From: Varanus komodoensis
Lineage: Eukaryota; Chordata; Lepidosauria; Squamata; Varanidae
Length of the DNA: 64,000 bases
Direction of reading: 5' to 3'
NCBI RefSeq assembly: GCF_004798865.1
Contig: NW_025336481.1
Coordinates: 17,702,934 to 17,766,933 of the forward strand
Both the position numbers and the translations under genes were made by a program. The notes beneath the pieces were generated by a model. That model did not search any database. It was given only the letters and a program-made list of their open reading frames with translations, and was not told the DNA's origin. Shown in pieces: positions 49,401 to 61,795 of the stretch. The number at the start of each line of letters is the position of its first letter. Position 1 is the first letter of the stretch.

Positions 49401-50007
49401 TACAAATCTTAATATAAGGAATGATTGAGAAGGAAGAAAATTAGAGTATAGTGTTGCCCAGTTGCCAAAAGTTGTTGGGAATGTACAAACTTCCTTAGAA
49501 TGTAACAAAATTGTGTTGTACTGCATGTATTCCTTTTGCTCTAAAGAATTAAATTTGTGGGAATTCAAATTTCTACAGTGTATTAGTAGTCATTCATATT
49601 TTGGATTGAGCCTCCGTTCATGGTCACTGAAGTGGTGGTTCTAATGACTGGAGTACAGATGTGTACAAAAGGGTTGGGGGGTAATGGAAAGAATGCTGAA
49701 CTTGTACAGGTTTTCATGTAAATTAAAATTCTAGAAACCCAATATCTAAAATTGAAATGAGAAAATGGAAGATACAAATATATATATGGTTATTTTCCTG
49801 ACTGTTTTTTAAACAATATCCTGCTTCTTTGGGATATTTTTAATTGTGAGAGAAGGTGAGACAAGCGCAATTACAGCATTTCAGCTAGAAAACATTAGTT
49901 TCATTCATGTAGAGAAGGGCACAGTCCACAAAAATCTTATACAAACATTTGATGATGTTGAACTTTGGTATGGTATGGTATTTGTGTAAGTGTGTCTAGT
50001 ATGGAGT

Positions 50008-50366
50008 TTATTTATTTCATTTTTATACCACCCAATAGCCAGGGCTCTTCTTATGCTACAGAATACTTTCTGTTCAAGGGTAGCAGAAGGTAGGTGTCCA
50101 GATGCTTTGGACTTCTTCCCAGAAGCTTCTGCCAGCATAGCCAGTTGTCAGGAGTGCTGGAAGTTGCATTCCAGAATTTCCGGTGATCTTCTTTCTGCCC
50201 GAACTGGTCTATTTCATCTGACAGTAGTTCTCCAAGGTCTCAGGCAGAGAGGCCTTTCTAACTATGTATTACTTGAAATGTTTTTATGTGGGAATATTAG
50301 AGATTGAAACTGAGGCCTCTTATACACAAAGCATGTACTTTACCATTGAGCTATGGCCCCTCCCCA
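50008..50366 (-). mobile_element. tRNA-derived SINE carrying a palindromic MITE
   Basis: On the minus strand the head GGGAGGGGCCATAGCTCAAT, then GGTAAAGTACATGC, has a tRNA A box, and CTCAGTTTCAATCTC is B-box-like. The body has GCCTGAGACCTTGGAGAACT. The MITE lies at 50088-50185 (CCAGATGCTTTGGACTTC and AAGTTGCATTCCAGAA arms). The end at 50008-50062 is the GGGTGGTATAAAAATGAAAT tail. The MITE may have inserted into the SINE, or two adjacent repeats may have been joined. Confidence 0.65.
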
Positions 50367-50597
50367 GAAAAATGGAGTTTTATGCATGCAATTTTGATTG
50401 CTATAACTACATATTGAACAATATGCAAAAATTGCATGCTGCATCTTTGTCTTGGTGGAGGTGATATGAAAATTGCTTGCTTATTAATGAAAATATGGAG
50501 ACAGGTTTTGCATCTTCTGAATCTGGTTAATTGATAAACCGACGTGCAAGAAGTATTCAGTGGTAAGCATACTATCAATGACCACCAAAGAAAACGT

Positions 50598-50600
<3 letters not shown>

Positions 50601-50651
<51 letters not shown>
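50601..50651. repeat. (CT)25 microsatellite
   Basis: 51 bases of uninterrupted CT repeat, probably length-polymorphic. A minus-strand RERERE frame over it is an artefact. Confidence 0.95.
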
Positions 50652-50654
<3 letters not shown>

Positions 50655-51139
50655 AATCACTAATACAATACAATAGCTACTATATTAATTTTTTGTTTGA
50701 TGTAATATTTGTTTTTAATACTGGCATTCAATATTGACTGAAAAGAAACAAAACATAGGCTAGGGGGCATCTGTTTGAGAAATATCTCCAAAGTTTTGTG
50801 TGCTCAGAACTTAGTATGCAGTTCTTTGTATTCAAACCATACAGAGCAAGTGATAAATTTTATTTGACCAGATAATGCTGCATTTTCAAATCTGTTTCAG
50901 CATGTTAATAATATTCACTTTGATAGTTGAGTGACTTATTTGATAAAGAGAGAGAGTCCGTATGATTAATACAGTTAAAGTGTTGGTAAATCTATGTTTG
51001 TAGTAGAAGAATCTGAACTATTTTAGTTAAAAATAGAAACAGGTTATTGGATAATATCTCGGTGCATGTCAAGATTGGACCAGTTCATGCCTGGCCTTAA
51101 TAGTTGTCTTACGTTAATTTAGTTCTTTGACCAATCCAG

Positions 51140-51837
51140 TGCATATGTCTTCAGACAATATACTGCTGTCTCCTGTCCTCTCTATCTTCTCTGCTGAGAA
51201 CTTTTGAAACAATCTAGCTTCAACCTTATTTGCTCTGATCTCTGTCTCCATCTCCTTCCATCATTCTCCCTTAACTTTTTCATTATCTTCCTTCCATTTT
51301 TCATTTCACTGCTCTGTTTTCCTTTTCTTTATCTCATTGTGTGTGCTCCAAATCCTATCCCTTCATAGCTTAACTACTGGCTAGAGTTTTCTCACTCTCC
51401 TCTTTACCACATAATCAGCTCATACCTCTCCTCTGGAACTTTCCTTTCTGTATTCAAACATGCTTCGTTTTTGTTCATTTTAAAATGAGATGAAATGATG
51501 TCACTCCCTGATTTTTGCCCTTTGCTTTCAGCTTCCTGGAGCACATTGCTTTTTAGATTCTCTTGACACTTTACAATTTGTCTTTGCATACTGCTGAAAC
51601 TAGTGTTATTAAAATCACTGGCAATCTTCTTGCTGCTAAATCTGTCCTGTTGTCCTTCTGCTTGACCTTTCTCTGCTTGACTCTCCTCTAGCCTTAGGCT
51701 TCTGTGACTCTGTTTTCCACTGGTTAACTTCCCGACTGTGTGATTCTTCTTCGTGCTTTCAGCACTATTTACATACTGAGGAAGGCCAACTCTTCTCTGC
51801 TCCAGACCTTTCCATTGAATTTCATACTGCACATTCC
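51140..51837 (+). mobile_element. L2-type LINE, reverse transcriptase palm fragment
   Basis: Pyrimidine-rich plus-strand sequence with scattered RT signatures at about 51600-51770: an ITGNLLAAKS-like piece, CPVVLLLDLS (pattern VLLLDLSAAFDT) and LGFCDSVFHWLTS (pattern LGFCDS.L.WF.SYL). Frames are broken. The CR1-type tail follows immediately, so two repeats abut here. Confidence 0.5.
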
Positions 51838-52235
51838 TTATAAATTGGTGGGAAGTTTAAGACAGATAAGAAGTAGTGCTTTACACTGGAATTTACTGCC
51901 ACAGGAAATGGAGATGCCCATCAATTTGGATGGCTTTAAAAAGGAATTGGACAGATTCATTTGTTGTTGTTAGTCATGAAGTCCGACCCATCACCCCATC
52001 GCAACCCCATGGACAACATTCCCCCAGGCCTTCCTGTCTTCCACCATCCCCCGGAGTCCACTTAAGCTCACACCAACTGCTTCAATGACTCCATCTAGCC
52101 ACTTCATGCTCTGCATCAGTGGCTACTATCCTGGTGGCTGTGTACTACTTCCTTTACCAGAGGCAGCATGCCTGCATACACCAGTTGCTGAAGAGTTTGG
52201 GCAGATAGGGGCCCTGTATCCATCCCGCAGTCAGC
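51838..52235 (+). mobile_element. CR1-type LINE 3' end, split by BovB
   Basis: CTGGAATTTACTGCCACAGG, AAATGGAGATGCCCATCAAT and TTGGATGGCTTTAAAAAGGA precede the insertion. GCATCAGTGGCTACTATCCT, ACCAGAGGCAGCATGCCTGC and ATACACCAGTTGCTGAAG follow it. The two parts rejoin smoothly in the family pattern (ATTCATGGAGGATAAGGCTATCAGTGGCTACT). Confidence 0.7.
51961..52102 (-). mobile_element. BovB LINE 3' end nested in CR1-type repeat
   Basis: The left edge is TTGTTGTTGTTAGTCATGAA, the TTG-repeat tail and terminus of BovB. The rest matches the minus-strand copy at 9115-9365 (CCCATGGACAACATTCCCCC, CCCGGAGTCCACTTAAGCTC). It is flanked by the 5-bp repeat TTCAT at 51956-51960 and 52103-52107. Confidence 0.88.
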
Positions 52236-55200
52236 TGCTCTGTCACCATACTCATACCATGCATAGAAGTATGTATGTAAACATACCTAGAAGCATGCCT
52301 TCATCCACTATCACTCTCCCCCCAAATTTATCATGCACGCATACATAACCTTTCCTTCTCTTCCTCACTGCAAATACACAAAAACTATACTCCTTTTTTC
52401 CAGACCCCCCTCAAATTTTCCCTCAAACTAGCCAATTTGCTTGCTTGCTGTGTATCTATCTTTTTTTCCTTCTTTCTCTGCTTTCCCCCCCTCCCAGACA
52501 TGCACCTAGTAGATAGCTGAAATTCGCTGTAGCTTGTTCGCTCCATCTTTCCTCCTCTTTTCTCCGGCTTCTACCCCAGTATTCCGCATGGCAGAAACTA
52601 TCTCCTCTTCACTGCTCCAGTCACTACCCCTTTTTGTTTCCTGTCATTTTTTAAATTACTGTAGATGGAAATAATTAACAGACTTTCTGAGTCTCCTCTT
52701 TCTTACAAATTTGTCTCAACTTAAGAAATCTTTATATGCATTTTTTATGTGAACTTTTTCTTGTTTCATTGTGAAAGACAAGTACTGGTTAAGACAGTAC
52801 ATATTCCCACTAATGTTTTCAAACATCTCTACTGTGCTCCATTCAAATTGCATATAAAAGAATTTGGAATATGGGTTGCCTTTCTCCTGTAAAGGATTTG
52901 AATGAAATAGTGGCTTTTCAGTTTACTCATGGAGATAAAAGATCAAGAGGTGATGGATATTGATTCTTGAATAAACTTAAGAATGAATGTACCAGAAATT
53001 TTCAGTGATTTTGTTCAAATGACTACTTATGATCAGTAGAAATATATCCTGAGTTTGTTTTCTTAGCGTGCAAACCACTCATTAAAATTTAGTTTTGGAT
53101 TGCTTTGTTGAGGACACTGTTCCAAATTTTTAATAGAACAGTATCCCCACCTCCACCCCACATACTTCCTACTTAATGGGAATGCTATAAGGTTTCACTC
53201 AGTGAATAGGAGCTCTGCACTTAGTATCATTAAAACATAGGTACTGTTATGTTTAAATAAACTGTACTAATCGGATAACAAGCTATCTGCTTTGTTGGAT
53301 AGATTCAAATTAGTATTAAAATGATAAGAAACTAAATTGCAGGTAGCTTTATTTCTGTTGCATAGTTTCTGAAAGCACTCCATATCTGGGATATAGTTAT
53401 CACTGCATGGCCTCCAGTTTGCAAAGAAAAATGTTTTGTCTTTGCATTTATCCTGGAAGAATATACATGGATTTAAAAGCTGAATTTTCTAACATTCAAG
53501 CAGGGAACTTAAACTGTAGCAATAACCTTCCACCTTTAGTGAGTATAATTGAGATCTGGCTCCTTGGGGAGCTAATGAGAGTGTCCATGTGCAAGGGTTA
53601 AAGTCTCGAGAATCATCCTAGTTCTTGTTGACATTGGGGCTGTATTGACTTTAAATATCAAGAGCAAATCATAGTACTGGGATTGATCAGTTCATGCCTG
53701 TGAATTTTGTAACCCACCATCTGCTTTAAGCAGCACCAGGACTAAGATAACCTTGGCTGTCAAAAAATGCAATGCAAATTGTGTGGTACCTGTCAGGCCA
53801 CAATTGCCTAATATTGTATTTGGAATTGACATTCATTTGTTGTAAGCAATAGATATGAAACAAAAATTCCATGAAAAAAGAAAGCACTGCAACTAATTTA
53901 GCTTCCACATCACTGCCTCTGAAAAAGTTTTGTGCACATTATACAGTTTTGTAATACTGCAACAGTACTTAATCCCTTAGCAAGAAAAAATGGTCAGGGA
54001 GGTAGAATTCCCTTAAACCATGTAGAGTTCTGTTGCTGGCTGTAATTTTTGTTTCCTAATCACTTGAGAATACAGGTTAGCTAAGTATATCCAACAGTTG
54101 GGATTGAAGTTTGAACTTAGCATAGATTTTTTCCTACCAGTTACAGTAGGGTGGGAGAGAGTACCTAGTTATGCAGAAATCACAACTTGTCAGAATAACA
54201 TTCTGGGCTGTTAGGGATGAGTTTTATAAGTTCGATTGTGTTTGCTGTTGTACTGAAAGATCTTCATAATGTTTGTTTGAAATCTGAATCAGATCCATCC
54301 AACCATTTTTGATTTTAACACATTGAAAGGAGCTTTATTTAAAGGAAGGGTGGACAAATAGTGGACTTACAGATGGTTGGTTTCTGACATTGAGAAATAA
54401 CGTACTGACCTGAGCTTGACTATTTCAACAAATTTTGATGCAAATAGAAGTGAAAATGTCACATACCTTTTCCACTTTAAACCTGATGTTTTGTATAAAT
54501 GCAAAACAATAAAAAAATTTAAATGGATGCACAGCGGTAGATTTTGAGAGCTTTTTCTGTTAGGGTACATCTGTCCTCAGTCTTTACAGTAATACCAAAG
54601 GAGAGAGACACTGAGGCTGCAATTCAATAATACTCACTTCCCAGTAAACATGTTATGTCCTGTAAATGTGTACCTCCTTTTATTCAGGAAAGTACCAGAG
54701 TTCCTGACATCACAGATAAATGAAATATTCCCTTTTGTTATAAAATTAGCCCTAAATATTATTAAAGTCATTGAAAGAGCCAGATTAATACTGTCTGGGT
54801 GAATTTTCCATTATTTTAGCAAATCTTTACAGAAGGTAGGGTCAGCTGATTTTATTACACTTCTTTAAACTCAGTGAAAGGGAGGTAAGGGTTTAAAAAC
54901 AGTTTGAGACATTTTGATACTAAGTTCAAAAGGGTAGTCATTTAGTATGTTGCAGGAAAGTAAGGGCCAAGGCTTTTTGTTCTACATTCCCAACAAGAGT
55001 ATTTACTGAAGAATTCTGAAAGCCAACTTATCTAATGACAGGCTTGAATAAAGACACCTTGAGGGGTCCTGCCTTCAAAAATGATAATTTAACTTTCAGT
55101 GCCATATCCACTGTTTAAATTATTGACTACTGAATTTGTTTCTGAAATTAATTTGGTCTGCCCTTACATTCTTAACCATATGAGCATACCTTTCTTTCAA

Positions 55201-56773
55201 AAGTCTAAAGTTCAAAATATGGAAATTCCTCAGGTCATTTGAGTAAAAGAGACAGCATAGTGATCTTTTAAATGTGTGCTGTTTCACTAATAATTACCAA
55301 TATCAGCAATTCCAAATATTCTGTTTAAGAAAGGCAGACTCCTTGCTGTGATGTTAATTTGGATATGTGCCAAGAAACAAAATTCCTAGTTGCAAACAAC
55401 TTTCTGCCTGTAGGGAATGATTGTTTTACATTAGGTAGTTGCCCTAATCTAAATGGAGCACTAAAAATAACCCCTTATTTAATAACTCCTCCTTTCCAGT
55501 TTCCCCTCCCCCAACTCTCTAAACCCTGGAATTCTCAAAGAGAGCTCTCATAGCCCTAGGGAAGTTGAAGACATAATGTAGCAACTTATTTCATGTCCTG
55601 TGGGAGTTTCTGCCTTAGACACCAGATTCCCATCTCTATTTCCTGTTTACCCTGAAAGGTAAGAAAGAACAAAAGGGGGGAATCATTTTATTTTTCATCT
55701 TTTTTTACTACTCTTTTCAGTGAAATGCATTTATTGTTAATTTCTCATGCATACTTTCACACTCAAGCAGGACCTAATAACCAAACATTCAAACAAAAAG
55801 TAATCTAGATGTATTAGTTTATCCTTATGTTTCAGGCTTAGTGTTATAAATACCTACATACCTAAGAGACAATTAAATAGGTTATTTAGATATTGAGGAA
55901 TTCCAGACAAAAACCTCTCATCTTTATATACCAGGATGTCATATGTATTGTGTTAGGATTACCAGTATGGCACTCAAGTATATCTTACTTGATTCTTTCT
56001 TCATTTCGGTGAGTACTGTATGGTAAAGAAATTGACACAATGGAATGAAATAGATGTTTGGCACTCAAGTAATATCCATTCCACACAATAGCCAAAGTTA
56101 GAACCATAACTAATAATTAATAGTAATAATTAATTAATAAAAACCATTATAAAATGTAATGTTTAAGCCTGCAGTATAAAACCAAACTAAAACCTAGCAC
56201 AAGTGTAAATATTTAAAATACAGTAGCATGTTTAAAAATAGAAATGGAAAACTAAAATACCTGATAAAAATAAGATCCTCACCTGGACTGACAGTGGGAA
56301 AAGTATTGCTTTAATATGAACATATTGACCAGTCCTTGTTAACAATACTGCTGTCTTATTTTGAACCAGCTAAAAATTTCCAGACCATTGTCAAAGGTAG
56401 TGCATAAGTGATTGAGAAATTATCAGAGCATGGATAGTGTAGCTGGACTGTCCCTGTCCACATAGCATTGTGGTTGGTATATTGTCCAGAGCTGATGCTT
56501 TGTGCTAGTGTGGCTACCTGCATCTCTAGTGACAGTTCTGGATCTAAGAATATTCCTTGAACTACAAACCTAATTGGGAGTACAATCTCCACTAGGACTG
56601 GTTGAACATCACTCATCTGAGTGGAAAAACCACCTGTTGACATTATCTCTGTCTTGTCTGGATTGAGTCTCTGCTTATTAGTCCTCATCTAGTCCATTCT
56701 CCTACCTAAGCACTGATTTGAAAGGCCTGCTGCCTCTCCTGTATTTGATATTATTACTATTATAACATTTCTA

Positions 56774-56873
56774 NNNNNNNNNNNNNNNNNNNNNNNNNNN
56801 NNNNNNNNNNNNNNNNNNNNNNNNNNNNNNNNNNNNNNNNNNNNNNNNNNNNNNNNNNNNNNNNNNNNNNNNN
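56774..56873. other. Assembly gap, 100 N
   Basis: Exactly 100 N, a conventional placeholder, so the true length is unknown. It lies inside nested LINE sequence, which explains the assembly failure. Confidence 0.98.
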
Positions 56874-57105
56874 AAATACAATAGAACATAATAAATTACC
56901 ACTAAATACAAAAATACAAACAATACACTGAGATACAAACATAATAATATAAAATTAAAATTAACAGTATAAAATAAGTAAATAAAGAATATAGGAGGAG
57001 AAAAGAGAAGGAAGAAGAAGTTGCCCTGGCCAGATCATATATTTTAACCATTAAAATGATGTTTAAATAAAAAGGTCTTTACCTGGCGCCGAAAAACCAG
57101 TAATG
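56874..57105 (-). mobile_element. L2-type LINE 3' end nested in an older L2 copy
   Basis: AAATACAATAGAACATAATA, and farther in TTTAAATAAAAAGGTCTTTA with CCTGGCGCCGAAAAACCAGT, match the 3'UTR of 781-1465. The host copy's RT continues on both sides (57110 and 56700), so this is a later insertion. Its left end is lost in the gap. Confidence 0.75.
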
Positions 57106-57593
57106 AAAGAACTGGGTATCATCCCCATATTGTTGATAGTTCTGTAATTTTCTTTGGATAACCTCCCCCAGTAGTTTCATTTAGATATTACCCAGCGTGA
57201 GGGATAAAATATAGCCCTGTGGTGTGCTAGACCACTATTCCTCCCTTACCATGTTTTGAAATAGACTGTCTAAATAGGAGCAGAATCCCTGTAGTGCAGT
57301 ACCTCCAGCTACTAGCCCAGATAGTCTAGCCAGAAGAAAACCATAGTTAATGGTATCGATAGCTTCCAGGAGAATCAACAAGGTTACATTCCTCTGGTCC
57401 TTTCTTAGCAAAAGACATTTCACGGGGTGACCAAGGCAATTTCTTTTCTAAAATCAGGCCGGAGACCTGAGTGGGAGCTGTCTCCAACAGTCACACTAGA
57501 ACTCTTCAATATGTGGGGCATCCCGGCTATAGATCCCTTTGCCATAGCACTAAATAGGGTTCTTTCGGCAGCAAGACTGATCATGGTCTAGAT

Positions 57594-58274
57594 CATGGTG
57601 GTCCAACATGAAGACCAAGGGCCACTTGTAGCCCCTGGGGCCTTGTTCTGTGATTCTTTTGCTGCTTGAAGTCACCCATTCTCAGATCCCAGCAGAGGCA
57701 TGGACAGGATTGCAGTGAGCTCTCCCAAGGCTGCTGACTTGTCCTGCTTTCTTCTTGAGTTGTTTGTCCTGGTGGCCTCACAACAGCTTGCCCCAGCATG
57801 GTCTGTGCTGATCTAGCTGATGAGTACAAAGGCACTCAGGAGCTGAGTGCTTTTGCATATGTCAGCAGGAGTGGGTGGGGCATGCTTGGGAGAGTTCATC
57901 TGCTCAAGTACAAGAGGCTCAGTGTACCACTTCCAAGAAGGAAGGAGGGGCTGGAGGGGGGTCATATGGAAAGGTTTTTGGATTGGAGAAACAGGGAAGA
58001 AAGGGATGGGCCACCCCAGAGGGGAGTGATCATTGTGCTTGGGCTGCGGTCAGGGAAGGAGCTGCTTGTGATTTCTGCAGGTAAAAGCCAACTCTGAGAC
58101 GTCATATAGGTTTTCTCCCTTATTTTAATGGTTAATATATTGTGTATATTAAATAAAATATATTGTGAACACTTTAATTTACAATATGGAAATGTAATTC
58201 ATTGTGTGGTCCCCATGTTCTGTGTTGAAGGTCTCAGGTAGCCCTCAAGGTACAAAGAGCTGGACTGCCCTTTG
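57594..58274. mobile_element. Possible non-autonomous hAT element
   Basis: The left end CATGGTGGTCCAACATGAAG and the reverse complement of the right end, CAAAGGGCAGTCCAGCTCTT, share a GGnnGTCCA.C core like a hAT terminal repeat (CAGnGGTCC.AAC). The flanks TCTAGAT and TTAGATG are only loosely alike. The interior has no transposase. Confidence 0.4.
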
Positions 58275-59859
58275 TTAGATGATAGATAACCACTTAAACC
58301 ATAATCACAGGTAAGGAACTTGTCTTTATATTTGTGTCACATAACAATATAAAGGCATAGCAACCTCAAGTATCAGTGTAAACTGTATAACATATATTTA
58401 ACTCATAAACTTTGGAATTGGACTCTAGCTTTCTACAGCAGGGGTCCTCAACCTGCAGGCCTCATGCAACCCCCAGACTCTTTCTTTGTGGCTCTCTAAC
58501 CTGCTTGTTTACTGTTAACACCCTCAAGGCATTTTCCCACAGAACTACACTGGTCTTCTTGCCTCAAGTGGCACCATCAACTGCTCTTTTTCCTGTCCCT
58601 TTCTTACAAAAAACACAAGATCAACATTGTTTATTCTGGTTTCTATGGTTTCTTCTGTCAGCCCCCTCTTGGTCTTATCCTTCATACTGATATTTTGGCC
58701 ATTTTGGGTGCCTTGCTAGCCAGCAGAGCTCAGGTACCCGTACCACTCAGCTTTTTAGCTCCTCCTCCATGCATTACCATGTTGAAGGCTATGTATGTGT
58801 GTAAGGAAGATAAAGTAGCTGTGTGGATGGGTAGAGGAGATATCTGGCCTGCTTTTTCAGAAAAAGATGGGAAAATGAGAGTAAAAAGCCTGATATTTTT
58901 GCAAAAAGAATACGAAGTGTTTTGCATACTGAACATTTCTAGAGGCTCCACCCATCTATTTAATTTTTTGTTGCTTTTATTGTAAAACTGTCCTGAGAAG
59001 CTTGTAGTAGTCTTATATAAAAGCTTTAAATAAATAATAATTCAAGGCTCCTCCAAGTGGCTTCCAAGGTTACTGGTGAGATTGCTCCTTCAGGCAGAAG
59101 CATTCTTTCCTCAACAAGAGCTGGTTGCTCTGACTTTTTGCCTTACTTGCTGTTGCCTCTCCTCCCCCACCCATTCCAGCTAGAAGTCTTCTCAGTCATC
59201 TGTAATTGAAGGAGCCAATGAGTGGCCCCTTGAGTTGGGAAGAAAGTAGTATTTTCTTAGCATGGAAGCTTTCCACATCTTCCTGCAACTAAGTTCCTTT
59301 CCCCCAGCTGCCATTTTGCTTCTCATGATTGAGGCTTGGCTGGCAGGCAGTGATGTGTATATGTGCACCCTGCATATAATTTGAAGCCAACTTAGTGGCA
59401 TATCCTCTACTCCAGGTGGGAGGCTACCCTTTCATTCATTCTCCCTACCTGCCCCTTTTTGGAGGGCCCCCAATTTTTAAAGTATTAGCATGTGTAGATT
59501 TGAACCTCAAGGCAGTGTGTTTATTAAAAATTTACTTAAGATTGCAACTCTGCCATCTGCTAGGTCTGATTCATAATCCATTTTTTAAAAATTCCTCCTA
59601 GCCTATCCAAATGGCCCAACATTCCTTCAACCTGACGAGGCAGGGTTCTCATCTCTTCTTTGCCATGGTCAAAATGAAAATCCCCAAATAAGAGCAGCCA
59701 GAGTGGGATGGAATTGATGGGAAAGGGAAGAGTTAGACCCCTTACACTATACTTCTCATATTATTTATTCAAGGATAATATTGAAATTCTGCAACTGCTG
59801 CTCAGCTAAAAATTCTGTAAGAAGATGTCTGCAAAAGATTGTGCTGTTTCAATGAAATG

Positions 59860-61795
59860 AAAAATTGCAGATGAGTACCATGTCTTTATTAACAAATGGA
59901 CTATGAGTGCTTCTTTGTATTAAACAAGGATAAAGCAGTTTGCCTGATACACCTTGAAACTGTTTCGGCATTAAAGGAGTACAGTGTTAAAAGACACTTT
60001 GAATCCTATCACAAGAGCTACTCAATATATCTAGGAGAGGTGCAAGTGAACAAGATAAATTCTCTTTAAAAATTACATTTTTGCAGCAAAATAGTTTTAG
60101 AAAGCATGTTGAGTTGAACCTGTCAACTGTGGGAGCCAGCTATCATGTTCCTGTGTATTGCTGAGAATGGTAGGCTCACCTTGTTCAGATCATTGGCTCC
60201 TTCAAGGAAGCAGGAACCCGACCCTCCCTCAGAGAGGTGTTAACAACTTCCTGGACCCACATACACATCCCATCCTTGGCTTTGGTGATCAACCATGAAG
60301 GGCAAGGGTTGAGTAGACGGGTGATGGGATGGACTTGTCCAAACATCTTGTCCATATCCTCAGGTCACAATAATTGAAACCTATGCAACAAAAATGGACC
60401 AGATGGCACTCAGGACACCTCCTGTTCAAGGACCATATCAACTGTGGAGTCCAATTCGTGGCAAATCTGAGTGATTTCTTTCCTGAAGTGCTGGGCAAAG
60501 TCACCACAGTGGGCTACTTAGGGTGTAAAAGGCCTGGCCTAGGAATGTAATAGGCCCTTCACCACCTGGATTAGTTCAATTGGATGGCACTGTGAGTATG
60601 CAGTGGAAGCAGGGAAGAATTCCTTCTTCATAGCCCTCACAGCTGCAGCATAGGCTTGATAATAAACTCTAAGAAGTGTTTGGTCAGATTCAGCACATGT
60701 TCTGATTGTCAAGGAAAGAGTTTTGATTTTTTTCCCCTCCTTTGGCATTAGGTGAGAGCAATGATACAGACACTGCTCAACTACTAATATTGATCAGGGG
60801 GATAGAGTCCAGTTTCAGAATTACAGAAGCATTGTGTGCACTGCAGAAAACACTCTTGAAGGTGTGTGAACTAGTAGAAAATCTTGGTCTGAGTTGGGAT
60901 AAATTGAAAAGCATCACAACTTGATGGTGCAAGAAATGGTCAGAAGCAAAATAAATGGTACACCTTTCATCAGCAAGCCTTGTGTAGTAACATTCTTCAG
61001 TGGGAAAGTGTAATGGGTATTGTTGTATCCAGCATTAATTATATCAGGCATCATGGCCTTAATCATCAGTTTCAAAATTTTCTCTGAGATAGATGCAGAA
61101 AATGGAGATGTATTGTAGCATGCAAAAGTCAGGTGGCTTAGCAGAGGCAAAGTCCTCAAGCATTTTTTCAGTCTTCCATCATGACACAGATATCCTTTTA
61201 AAGGAGAAAGGAAATGGTCAAGAAGTACTTTCTGAACCTGGATGAATTTTTGATTTGACTTTCTTAATTGATATCACAGAGTATCTGAACACATTGAATC
61301 TAAGGTTGCAGGGGAAAGGAACGCTTGTGTGTGACATGTATTCTGAATGGAAAGCTTTTGAAGCAAAACTAAAAAAAATTGTGAAGCAAGTCAGTGAAAG
61401 TAACCTTTCAATTTTTCATGCTGCAGTGAACAAAAATTTGAGGACAGGAATTTACAATTCAGTGTTGAATGACACATCAAAGCACTGAACCTGATGCAGG
61501 TGGAATTTCAAAATAGGTTCACCGATTGCCATAAGCATGGAAAGAAAATAGGAATTTTTCAGAATCCATTTGAAGTAGCACCAGAAGATGCAAGTAACTT
61601 TTTCTAGATGGGTCAGATTAATTTGGCACCGCATGCATCTGTGAACAAATGTTTTCCAGAATGAAAATTGTGAAATGCAAGTGTAGGTCAATACCTTCAG
61701 ATGAACATTTACATGACATTTTAAGTGTGTCTTTCACAAACCTTGACTTGGACATCAATGCCTTGGCTAACAGAAAACAGCCACAAAAATCACAC
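59860..61795 (+). pseudogene. hAT transposase pseudogene (ZBED5/FAM200-like)
   Basis: Reading pieces in order: the N-terminal zinc-finger region with a KWTMSAFLY-like stretch and KRHFES-like motif (about 59880-60030); after the nested LINE, GESNDTDTAQLLILIRGIES (60752-60815); VCELVENLGLSWDKLKSITT (60860-60922); IDAENGDVL then HAKVRWLSRGKVLK (61090-61160); FLIDITEYLNTLNLRLQGKG with LVCDMYSEWKAFEAKLKK (61258-61380); and a C-terminal dimerisation block CSRMKIV-like, RSIPSDEHLHDILSVSFTNL and DLDINALANRKQ (61640-61790). This is the RNase H-like hAT transposase layout. Several stops and frameshifts (for example in-frame stops after KSITT and before HAKVRW) and the 640-bp LINE make it inactive. Confidence 0.85.
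60112..60750 (-). mobile_element. L2-type LINE fragment nested in the hAT transposon
   Basis: The minus strand reads LLRVYYQAYAAAVRAMKKEF, FPASTAYSQCHPIELIQVVK, then HCGDFAQHFRKEITQICHEL, and LLNPCPSWLI ending VVNTSLREGRVPASLKEPMI. This matches the endonuclease-RT linker of L2-type LINEs (Y..A.R.AKK.FF...I.S....P..LF.VV, LDPCPSWL, N.SL..G..P..LKEA.V). It is an internal fragment without the 3' end, so it may have been trimmed after insertion. It lies between two transposase pieces of the hAT element. Confidence 0.8.

Larger units (their letters stand above)
56090..57490 (-). mobile_element. L2-type LINE, RT region, with nested LINE and gap
   Basis: Minus-strand pieces in order from the right: LILLEAIDTINYGFLLARLS, GLVAGGTALQGFCSYLDSLF (pattern LLDLSAAFDTIDH.ILL.RL, GTALQWF.SYL), then YGDDTQFF at about 57110. 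After an interruption come RLNPDKTEIMSTGG, EIVLPIRFVVQGIFLDPELS and LEMQVATLAQ (pattern LRLNPDKTEVL, LGV.LDP.LSLE.QV). The 3'UTR runs left to about 56090. It is the same family as 781-1465 but older. Confidence 0.8.

Noticed and set aside
50351-50653. 100-codon frame beginning with RE repeats
   Set aside because: Translation of the (CT)25 microsatellite.
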